A DNA stretch of 6,129 bases from Phycisphaerales bacterium (GCA_011057845.1 DSDB01000158.1:1-6129), one strand, 5' to 3'; counted from the first letter of the stretch, positions 1 to 5,948 are shown. Notes: generated from the letters alone by a model not told the origin. Numbers and translations are program-made.

Positions 1-30
1 CCTTTCAAGGGTCTTTGGCGTAAACAAAGT

Positions 31-59
31 AAACTACACGACATGCGGTTTGTTGTCAA
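31..59 (-). promoter_or_regulatory. Possible sigma70-like promoter reading off the left edge
   Basis: On the minus strand a perfect TTGACA (54-59) is followed after 17 bp by TAGTTT (31-36). TAGTTT keeps the three most conserved -10 bases (first T, second A, last T) and only those. It lies downstream of tgt and past a terminator-like palindrome, so it could start a new leftward unit whose gene lies outside the window. A short inverted repeat (GTTTG 48-52, CAAAC 57-61) overlaps the -35. This rests on motif match alone, and no gene is visible to confirm it. Confidence 0.3.
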
Positions 60-83
60 ACTCCAAATGCCTGACAATGACGC

Positions 84-102
84 CGAAAAAGGGCCTTTTT
101 CG
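84..102 (-). terminator. Terminator-like palindrome after tgt
   Basis: Two 9-bp arms, CGAAAAAGG and CCTTTTTCG, are perfectly complementary around one central base and start 11 nt past the tgt stop codon. In RNA this folds as an 8-bp stem with a 3-nt loop. It reads A5-GGCCC-U5, so the U-tract lies within the stem rather than after a GC-rich stem, which makes it at best a weak intrinsic terminator. The symmetry means it would act equally on both strands. Confidence 0.35.
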
Positions 103-112
103 CACCGGGCGA

Positions 113-1228
113 CTACATGCCGAGCCGCAGGTACTCGTCCAGACGCCCCAGGGCCCACTCGGCGAACCTGCCGGCGCTCAGGCGCTCTCGAATCGCGGCC
201 ATCAGACGCTGGTAGAAGCGCAGGTTGTGCAATGACAAGAGGATGGGCCCAAGCATCTCCGACACGTTGAAAAAGTGCCGGATGGCCCCGCGGCTGAATG
301 TCCGGCAGCAGTAACAGTCGCAGTCGGCCTCAATCGGGCCGCCGTCGCAGGCGTGGGCACTGTTTCGCAGGCGAAGCGGACCGTCAGCGGTGAAGGCGTA
401 GGCGTTGCGCCCGTTGCGGGTGGGCAGGACGCAGTCAAACATGTCGATTCCAGCCATGACAGAGGCGATAATATCGGACGGATTGCCCACACCCATGAGA
501 TACCTCGGACGGTCCGCGGGCAGCAGGGGTGTTGTATGATGGACGGTGTCGATCATGTACTGGTGGCCCTCGCCGACACTCAGGCCCCCGATGGCGTAGC
601 CGTCGAAACCGATTTCGACAAGCTGCGAGGCACAGCGGGTCCGCAGGTCCGGATCGATACCCCCCTGGACGATAGCAAAGAGCATCTGTTCAGGCCGGTT
701 GTGGGACTGTTTGCACTGTTCGGCCCAGCGCAGAGTCCTACGAACCGCCGTCTCCAGCAGAGACGGTTCGGCCGGAAAGGGCGTGCATTGGTCGAAACAC
801 ATGATGATATCGGCCCCAAGGCGGTTCTGGATGCCTGTGGCCGCGGCCGCGTCGAGATAGACCCTGGACCCATCGACATGGCTGGCGAACTCCACGCCCT
901 CATCGTCGATGCGGACGAGGCTATTGAGGGAGAAGACCTGGTAGCCGCCACTGTCGGTCAGGATAGGACCGGGCCAAGCCGACATCGCGTGCAAGCCGCC
1001 CAGCCGCTCGACGACCTCAACACCGGGTCGGAGCATCAGATGGTAGGTGTTGGCGAGCATGACGGACGCGCCGGTGGATTGCAGTTGTTCGGGGGTGATG
1101 CCCTTGACCGTGCCGCATGTGCCGACGGGCATGAAGACGGGCGTCTCGACCGCTCCGTGGCCGGTTGTGAGGCGTCCGAGGCGGGCGGGCGTCGTTGAGT
1201 CGGCATTGAGAACCTCGAAGAGCCCCAT
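113..1228 (-). CDS. tgt: tRNA-guanine(34) transglycosylase (queuosine biosynthesis)
   Basis: This enzyme exchanges guanine 34 for preQ1 in the anticodon of GUN-type tRNAs, the insertion step of queuosine synthesis in the cytoplasm. The 371 residues match the usual length. All hallmark residues are visible: Asp92 (TDSGGYQVFS), Asp146/Cys148 (FDQCTP), Gln188 (IVQGG), GGLSVGE at 214-220, nucleophile Asp265 (DCVLPTRNGRNAYAFT), and the zinc site Cys303, Cys305, Cys308 and His334. Cys148 and Val218 correspond to the preQ1-selective residues of bacterial enzymes rather than the queuine-selective eukaryotic set. I chose the ATG at 1228 because MGLFEVLNAD is the normal N-terminus; the in-frame extension to 1375 only overlaps the upstream gene. 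There is no clear Shine-Dalgarno, and the start lies 2 nt after the upstream stop (TGAAAATG), which points to translational coupling. Minor oddities are GVGNP where GVGTP is usual and FDQC where FDEC is usual. The identification is firm. Confidence 0.97.
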   Translation of the reverse strand: MGLFEVLNADSTTPARLGRLTTGHGAVETPVFMPVGTCGTVKGITPEQLQSTGASVMLANTYHLMLRPGVEVVERLGGLHAMSAWPGPILTDSGGYQVFSLNSLVRIDDEGVEFASHVDGSRVYLDAAAATGIQNRLGADIIMCFDQCTPFPAEPSLLETAVRRTLRWAEQCKQSHNRPEQMLFAIVQGGIDPDLRTRCASQLVEIGFDGYAIGGLSVGEGHQYMIDTVHHTTPLLPADRPRYLMGVGNPSDIIASVMAGIDMFDCVLPTRNGRNAYAFTADGPLRLRNSAHACDGGPIEADCDCYCCRTFSRGAIRHFFNVSEMLGPILLSLHNLRFYQRLMAAIRERLSAGRFAEWALGRLDEYLRLGM

Positions 1229-1230
1229 TT

Positions 1231-2667
1231 TCAGTAGAGCCTGACGAGCTTGGCGTTTGAGTAGTAGTGCAGCAGGATCTGCTCGGCGGTCTTGCCCTGG
1301 CGGGCCATGCCCTGTGCGCCGCACTGGCACATGCCCACGCCGTGCCCCCAGCCGCGGCCCGCCTGGAACTCCCACTGGTCGGCGTTTTCGTGTATCTCGC
1401 AGGCGGCGCTGCGCAACTGCCGACCTGACGGGTCCAGCGTAAGCCTGAAATCCTCCCCACGCAGGTAGTCAACGCCGTTTTCGCCCCTCAGTTCCAAACG
1501 GGTAATGCGCGAGAACTTGTCATAACGGCTCACATCGGCCGGGGCGATTGCCGCGACCTGGCCGAGACGACGGAGCCTCGGATATCGCGCGGCCAGCAGT
1601 TCGGCGACGCGGGCCTTGTCCATGCGAACGACGGGCCAGAAGAAGGACCCGGGTCTGGCGACGTCCTTACAGTAGGGACAGGGTACGCCCATAAGGGCGG
1701 AGAAGGCCTCGCCGAAGACGTTTTCGCAGTTTTCCGTATGGCCACCGCAGGTCGAACTGTAGTACGCGGGGAACAGGTCGGTTTGGCCGTCCCTGTTGGG
1801 GGTCGTCAGGACCATTCCGCGTGTCTGATTGACGGCATCCCAGACCCTTTCGGTCTCGCCGTCAACGCCCTTATAGACCTGGCTGGCCTGGGTCCGGCTG
1901 AGGTCCCAGGTTCGTCCCTTGCCGAAACGTCGTTTGGTGTACAGGCAATACGTTCTGGCGGCGATGGCTTGGGCCTGGAGAGCAGCAGGTTCCCAGTATT
2001 GGGGCATTTCGGCACCGACGACGCCGGCGAGGTAGGGCTCAAGGGGGACCATATTGATGGCATCGAGGGTGCGGCCGTCGGGGTTGACGCATATCCGCAA
2101 CTGGCCGCGATGACCGCTGCCGTCGATCCCAATGATATGAGGCGGATCCGGCAGGATGTCCACCTCGAAGGCGTGAACGGGCAGGTCGGCGATGCTGATG
2201 CGACCTGCGACCACCGAGACCCTCATGGGCCCATCCTGGCGGGCGAATGCCTGCGGCGGACTTTCGGCGCCGGTGGCGGCCACCGCGAAGCCGGTCTCGA
2301 GCGAGAGGTCAAACCCGTGGGCATCGTTGATCAACAGGACGCGGACCCAGTATCCTGGGGCTGTATCCATCTGGGGTGTCGTGGCCGGGGTGTTTCGCGG
2401 CTTGCAACCGGCGATGGTCGGGAGCATCAGGATCAGCGTCGATGCCGCCAAGAACCAACCCGCCGCGGGGGCCGGGCTCCTCTTGGGGTGTGGGGCCAGC
2501 CCGCTTATTGAGGCTGTGGCCGCCACAGCAGCCCGGGCGCACCTGGGGCTCGAATCGGAGAGGGGTCGATACCGGCGGCCCGGATGCGCACCTGTACTTA
2601 GCATGACACGTAGCGTTCGCCTTTCCCGGCGCATCGGGGCGGATATATGCGTCGCAAGCCGCCCCAT
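1231..2667 (-). CDS. SpoIID/LytB-domain lipoprotein (putative peptidoglycan lytic transglycosylase)
   Basis: SpoIID-family enzymes cut glycan strands of peptidoglycan; in endospore formers they act in engulfment, while elsewhere the role is largely unknown. Numbering is from the longest ORF (478 aa). A hydrophobic segment at 71-87 ends in a lipobox, TIAGC, with Cys88 as the lipidation site. The family core is VVGAEMP with presumed catalytic Glu220, then AALQAQAIAARTY at 228-240, and near the C-terminus GRGWGHGVGMCQCGAQGMA at 437-455 followed by ILLHYYSNAKL. Cys307, His310 and Cys314, with CPYC at 330-333, look like a metal-binding cluster. The start is uncertain. ATG 2667 lies 8 nt after the upstream stop, but it leaves an unusually long, arginine-rich segment before the signal peptide. 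ATG 2604 or GTG 2526 would give a more normal export signal, and none has a convincing Shine-Dalgarno. It sits between the TPR/alpha-CTD gene and tgt, probably in one operon. Family certain, biological role not. Confidence 0.9.
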   Translation of the reverse strand: MGRLATHISAPMRRERRTLRVMLSTGAHPGRRYRPLSDSSPRCARAAVAATASISGLAPHPKRSPAPAAGWFLAASTLILMLPTIAGCKPRNTPATTPQMDTAPGYWVRVLLINDAHGFDLSLETGFAVAATGAESPPQAFARQDGPMRVSVVAGRISIADLPVHAFEVDILPDPPHIIGIDGSGHRGQLRICVNPDGRTLDAINMVPLEPYLAGVVGAEMPQYWEPAALQAQAIAARTYCLYTKRRFGKGRTWDLSRTQASQVYKGVDGETERVWDAVNQTRGMVLTTPNRDGQTDLFPAYYSSTCGGHTENCENVFGEAFSALMGVPCPYCKDVARPGSFFWPVVRMDKARVAELLAARYPRLRRLGQVAAIAPADVSRYDKFSRITRLELRGENGVDYLRGEDFRLTLDPSGRQLRSAACEIHENADQWEFQAGRGWGHGVGMCQCGAQGMARQGKTAEQILLHYYSNAKLVRLY

Positions 2668-2675
2668 GGAAGCCG

Positions 2676-3986
2676 TCAGTCCAGACTCCGCAGGGATAAT
2701 CCCAACCCGGCCAGCGCCTTCTTGATCTCATTGAGGCTGGTAACGCCGAAGTTCTTGCAACCCAACAGTTCGGCGTCGGTGCGGCGCACCAGGTCGCCAA
2801 GCGTATTCAAGTTCAGCGTTTGCAGACACTTGCGTGCGCGAACCGACAGTTGGAGGTCCTCGACGGGTTTATGCATCAGGGCGTCGGTCTCGCTGGGTGT
2901 TTCTTCGACTTCCGGCTCCATGGCGAAAGCCTTGTCCTCCAGGGCCATGCCCAAGTAGAGCCCCTTGGCTTCGAGGACGGTCTTGATTTCCTTCAGCGAG
3001 GTCTCGCCGAAGTTCTTGTAGGACAGCAGTTCGGTTTCGGTGATGTTAAGCAGATCGCCGATCGTGCGGATGTTCATCTTCTTGAGACAATTGCGACTGC
3101 GGACGGATAACTCGAAGTCGGTGATGGGCGTTTCGAGGATCTGATTCTTCCGGCTGCGGCGTTTCTCCTTCTCTTCGTCGTAATACATCGTTTTGGAACT
3201 CTCGATGTCCTTCTTGAAGAGGATGGCGCGGCGGTGTGTGGGATGGGATTCGAGAACCGCGTCAACGCATTGTGCGGCCTTGGCGAACCTGCCCAGGTCC
3301 TCATAGATGACGGCCATGTTCAGCAAGGCACTGACATAGAGCGGCCCCTTGGTGGCAATCTGCCGATACTGGTCAAGTGCGGCCTGTTCATCCCCGGAGA
3401 GGTCATAACGGTAGGCCAGGTGGAATCGGGCCTTCTGATGGTCGGCAGACAGTTCCAGGGCCGCCTTGTAACTGCCGACGGCCTCAGTGTAGAGGCCCTG
3501 GGCCTCTTGGAGGCGTCCAAGCTGATAGTGGTACTCGGCGCTGACCTTGGCGAAATTGGCGCAGGCCTTGAGTTGTTTGGCGGCGGCGTCGAAATCCCCG
3601 GCCTTGCGATAGGCAGCCGCCTTCTCCATGTTGACGGCAAGGGTGTCGGCGTTGAACTGGAGGCACTTGTCCAAGGCGGCGACGGCGTCGGCGTAGCGTC
3701 CGGTGCGCTCGAGCGCCTGGGCCAGACAGAGGTATTTCTCGGCGCAGTCGTGGGCCTTCTTCAGTTTGTCGGCGGCCTCACGGTACCGGCCGAGCACGCA
3801 TAGCCCAATTCCGGTGGCCAGCAGCGTCTTGGCGGACGTATCGGCCAGATGGCCCTCAAGCTGCTGTGCGAAGGCCATGCGGCTGCGGTCGGTGCTGTTG
3901 ACAGAATGCGTCAGTTGGCGGACGTCCGCCATGGACGGCGTCGTGCCGGCAAACAGGTCAAGGCCGGGCGATGCTACTTGTTCCAT
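2676..3986 (-). CDS. TPR protein with two tandem RNA polymerase alpha-CTD modules
   Basis: The 436-residue protein looks cytoplasmic, with no signal peptide or membrane segment. Residues 52-255 hold about six TPR units with typical signatures such as GRYADAVAALDKCL and GLYTEAVGSYKAALEL, a protein-binding scaffold. A charged linker (268-285) leads to two domains of the RpoA C-terminal type, at 291-347 (bases 2946-3116) and 378-434 (2685-2855), joined by an acidic stretch. Both align without gaps to E. coli alpha 262-318 as I remember it: about 33 of 57 identities for the first, and 30 of 57 between the two copies. The first keeps the equivalents of Arg265, Asn268, Cys269, Gly296, Ser299 and Glu302 (here R296, N299, C300, G327, S330, E333). 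The second has Lys386 at the Asn268 position. Both have Thr at the Lys298 position. No alpha N-terminal assembly domain is present, so this is not RpoA. ATG 3986 has an AGGAGA Shine-Dalgarno 8 nt upstream. I recall similar proteins in planctomycetes. A DNA-binding regulatory role is inferred. Confidence 0.93.
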   Translation of the reverse strand: MEQVASPGLDLFAGTTPSMADVRQLTHSVNSTDRSRMAFAQQLEGHLADTSAKTLLATGIGLCVLGRYREAADKLKKAHDCAEKYLCLAQALERTGRYADAVAALDKCLQFNADTLAVNMEKAAAYRKAGDFDAAAKQLKACANFAKVSAEYHYQLGRLQEAQGLYTEAVGSYKAALELSADHQKARFHLAYRYDLSGDEQAALDQYRQIATKGPLYVSALLNMAVIYEDLGRFAKAAQCVDAVLESHPTHRRAILFKKDIESSKTMYYDEEKEKRRSRKNQILETPITDFELSVRSRNCLKKMNIRTIGDLLNITETELLSYKNFGETSLKEIKTVLEAKGLYLGMALEDKAFAMEPEVEETPSETDALMHKPVEDLQLSVRARKCLQTLNLNTLGDLVRRTDAELLGCKNFGVTSLNEIKKALAGLGLSLRSLD

Positions 3987-3988
3987 AG

Positions 3989-4011
3989 AATGACTCTCCT
4001 ACGGTGTCATT
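3989..4011 (-). promoter_or_regulatory. Leader hairpin presenting the Shine-Dalgarno of the TPR/alpha-CTD gene
   Basis: In the mRNA, AAUGAC (4006-4011) pairs with GUCAUU (3989-3994) in a perfect 6-bp stem around an 11-nt loop. The loop contains AGGAGA (3995-4000), a strong Shine-Dalgarno 8 nt before ATG 3986. The stem ends 2 nt before the start codon. The Shine-Dalgarno also fixes the start. The pairing is seen directly; a regulatory effect is inference. Confidence 0.5.
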
Positions 4012-4029
4012 GCCACATATACGGTTTTG

Positions 4030-4043
4030 CACTGATCCCAGTG
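4030..4043 (-). repeat. Small inverted repeat near the predicted transcription start
   Basis: CACTG (4030-4034) and CAGTG (4039-4043) flank a 4-nt spacer. Transcription from the promoter at 4053-4081 should begin near 4046, so this 5-bp hairpin would lie at the extreme 5' end of the transcript, where it could protect the end or act as a small operator. It is short enough to be chance. Confidence 0.25.
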
Positions 4044-4052
4044 AAGGAGCGG

Positions 4053-4081
4053 ATTATACGCGCCGCCTCAGGGGTTTGCAA
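4053..4081 (-). promoter_or_regulatory. Sigma70-like promoter of the TPR/alpha-CTD - spoIID - tgt operon
   Basis: On the minus strand, TTGCAA (4076-4081, 4 of 6 to consensus) and a perfect TATAAT (4053-4058) are separated by exactly 17 bp. The predicted start near 4046 gives a leader of about 60 nt before ATG 3986. Directly upstream of the -35, bases 4082-4092 are an AT-rich run (AAAATAGATA) resembling an UP element, which stands out in this GC-rich DNA. No equally good promoter is seen before spoIID or tgt, so it probably drives all three genes. Confidence 0.6.
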
Positions 4082-4108
4082 TATCTATTTTCAGGCAGCC
4101 AGAGGCGG
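4063..4108 (-). repeat. Inverted repeat overlapping the promoter spacer and upstream region
   Basis: The 7-bp arms CCGCCTC (4063-4069) and GAGGCGG (4102-4108) lie 32 bp apart, and two further G:C pairs continue inward after one mismatch. One arm falls inside the -10/-35 spacer; the other lies upstream of the UP-like stretch. The arms could be paired operator half-sites or part of the 3' end of the upstream glycosidase transcript. No U-tract follows, so an intrinsic terminator is unlikely. Confidence 0.35.
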
Positions 4109-4139
4109 TTCGGGCGACGCCAGACCGGCCGGCGGCCTG

Positions 4140-5933
4140 TCAGTACCTGACAAGGGCGACCCAGTCCTTGCCGTCGTTGGCCGGGGGCAGGCCGATGTTG
4201 ACGACGCCCGGCCCCTTGACCTGCCGAACCGATCCGGCGGCCAGTGCGCCTCCCGTGCGGGGATTGTACCAGAGGACGTTGAATGTCCTGTCGCTCTCCT
4301 GAAGGTCCAGGGTGGTGGACCGGCCTTGGGGCAGATAGATCGCATAGACCTGGCCGCGTTTGGCAAAGCAGTAGTCGTTTTCCGCGGCGGTCAGTTCGTC
4401 GGCATGTTCCATCTCGGTGAACGGCAGGTGACGGCCGAAGAACTCCAAGGCGTGTCGGGTCTGGTCCCACATCCGGGCGCGGCTTCGCCAGTCCTCGCAG
4501 TTGAGGTCGTTGTGGGCGAACTTGTAACCGAAGTACCACTCGACGCCGGCGCCTCCGGCCATGAGGCAGCCCCATAAGTGCTTGTCGCGGATCTCGTTGT
4601 GGTCGGGGTCATCGGCGTCGGGCTTGACGCCGACGTCGGCCTGGGCCACTTCGTCCAGGCAGACGAACCATGGGCGACCGGCCCTGGCGGAGGCGTCGAT
4701 CCACTTGATGGTCTGCTTATGCGTGTCCGTGGTCTGGAGCGATGCGCCTTCGAAGAACTCAAAACCGAGAAGGGGGGTGTAGACCTTGTCATACTGGCCG
4801 GGGAAGGTGTGGCAGACGATGGGGTGATTGTAGGGGTCCAGATCTTCGAAGTACCGGCAGAAATCCTTGCGCTGCTGGTCGGTGTTGGTATTTTCCTCGC
4901 CGAGGTTCCATACGATGGCGAGATGATGGGAGAAGCGGGCGATCAGTTCACGGAAATAGAGCTTCCGCTGGGGGCCCAGTTCTCCATTGTCGAGGCCATG
5001 GTCGTTCTCGGTCTCCTGCAGGATGATGTGCATCATCAGGCCGAGGTGGTCCATGTGGGAAAAGACAATCTCCCACTGGTCGAGTTTGGAACAGTCGAAC
5101 CGCATGCGTTCAGCGGGGCTGGTCCAGGGCCAGACATCCTTGCCGTCGCCGCCGTCGATGTTGTAGGGGATGAAGTAGACGCTGTTCATGCCGGTGGAGG
5201 CGAGATAATTGATGGCCCCGATGATGCCCTTGCCCTTGCCGTCTTTCCAGGTGGGGTTGCCCGGCTGGTGGTCCCTGATGTGGGGCTCGTATCGGTGGAT
5301 GAAGATGCCGCCGGCGGCCTCGCCGGTGCGTTTGAGGTCTTCGGAGTCATAGGTGTCGTCAAAGTCGGCGTACGCCAGGAAGTTCTCCGGGCTGTCGGCG
5401 CCGCCTTTGATAAAGTACGTCTTATCCCCGGCAAACTGGAGATAGCGTTTGCCGACATACCGCAGAAGGCCCTTGCCGCGGAAGTCGCGGCCGGTCTTGT
5501 CGGTGGGGGCGATATCCAACGTGCCTTTGGCGGCGTCAAACGCGGCAGGTTCGCCGACGTCGGGGTCGAGGCTCATGGCGATGTCCTTGCCGGTGCGGAA
5601 AGACGCGGTCCAGGTCCATGTGCCTGACTCATCGGGCGCGAAGTGCATGCGCCACTTGTTGCCGGAGGTGGTGCTGGTTTGTCCGGCGTTGCCGTCGGCG
5701 GCGTAGAACCCGGGAACCACGACCTTGCGCCGGCCTTTGACGAAGGCTACGTTCAGCCGGTAGTCGGTGAACGGGTTGATCGGGGCGTCTTCGGCCGTGT
5801 CGGGGCCGTCAAAGGTGAGGGTAACGCGGTGCCATTGCCTCAGTTCACCGGAGACCCGGACGTCGGCCATGCAGACCAGAGGTATTGCCAGAATCATGGC
5901 CAAAGGCAACAGGCGGGGACGTGGACGTTTCAT
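4140..5933 (-). CDS. Secreted DUF5060-type glycoside hydrolase with C-terminal beta domain
   Basis: The protein has 597 residues. Residues 1-23 form a Sec signal peptide (basic MKRPRPR, hydrophobic core, cleavage after CMA), so it acts outside the cytoplasm. Residues about 24-112 match the DUF5060 beta-sandwich pattern, including VTLTFDGP, NPFTDYRLNVAF, VPGFYAADG and SGTWTWTASFR. A TIM-barrel-like core spans about 155-505. WNLGEEN at 342-348 (Glu346/Glu347) resembles the strand-4 acid/base motif of clan-A-type glycosidases, and Glu428 in FVCLDEVAQADVG is a candidate nucleophile. The final 85 or so residues (GQVYAIYLPQG, then NVLWYNPRTGG) look like the 'putative collagen-binding domain' found at the end of many such enzymes. 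The substrate cannot be read from sequence; plant or algal polysaccharide is a reasonable guess. ATG 5933 directly precedes the signal peptide and has AAGGAT 8 nt upstream. A 153-nt gap containing a promoter separates it from the next gene, so it is probably a separate unit. Confidence 0.88.
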   Translation of the reverse strand: MKRPRPRLLPLAMILAIPLVCMADVRVSGELRQWHRVTLTFDGPDTAEDAPINPFTDYRLNVAFVKGRRKVVVPGFYAADGNAGQTSTTSGNKWRMHFAPDESGTWTWTASFRTGKDIAMSLDPDVGEPAAFDAAKGTLDIAPTDKTGRDFRGKGLLRYVGKRYLQFAGDKTYFIKGGADSPENFLAYADFDDTYDSEDLKRTGEAAGGIFIHRYEPHIRDHQPGNPTWKDGKGKGIIGAINYLASTGMNSVYFIPYNIDGGDGKDVWPWTSPAERMRFDCSKLDQWEIVFSHMDHLGLMMHIILQETENDHGLDNGELGPQRKLYFRELIARFSHHLAIVWNLGEENTNTDQQRKDFCRYFEDLDPYNHPIVCHTFPGQYDKVYTPLLGFEFFEGASLQTTDTHKQTIKWIDASARAGRPWFVCLDEVAQADVGVKPDADDPDHNEIRDKHLWGCLMAGGAGVEWYFGYKFAHNDLNCEDWRSRARMWDQTRHALEFFGRHLPFTEMEHADELTAAENDYCFAKRGQVYAIYLPQGRSTTLDLQESDRTFNVLWYNPRTGGALAAGSVRQVKGPGVVNIGLPPANDGKDWVALVRY

Positions 5934-5935
5934 CT

Positions 5936-5948
5936 TAAGGTATCCTTA
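5936..5948 (-). promoter_or_regulatory. Shine-Dalgarno inside a small hairpin before the glycosidase gene
   Basis: The mRNA reads UAAGG-AUA-CCUUA, a perfect 5-bp stem with a 3-nt loop. The AAGGAT Shine-Dalgarno (5942-5947) is half paired in it, 8 nt from the start codon. Such a hairpin could dampen ribosome loading, but the stem is short and AU-rich at its end, so the effect may be slight. Confidence 0.35.

Noticed and set aside
275..1198. Long plus-strand open frame (307 codons) opposite tgt
   Set aside because: It lies wholly antisense to a certain tgt gene, and its translation shows no domain. Long antisense frames are expected in GC-rich coding DNA.
1229..1375. 49-codon N-terminal extension of tgt
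   Set aside because: It overlaps the 3' end of the SpoIID gene in another frame and has no resemblance to TGT. The family N-terminus begins at 1228.
2642..2657. TATATC and TTGCGA near the SpoIID start as an internal promoter
   Set aside because: They are only a few bases apart, and no -35-like hexamer occurs at the right distance from TATATC.
4121..4139. GC-rich imperfect hairpin just past the glycosidase stop codon
   Set aside because: The stem is broken by mismatches and followed by GCGTCGCCC rather than a U-tract, so a terminator call is not supported.
4578..5627. Long plus-strand open frame (349 codons) opposite the glycosidase
   Set aside because: It is antisense to a well-supported gene, and its composition is dominated by Val, Gly, Ala and Asp, as in reverse-complement shadows. 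No motif or ribosome site supports it.
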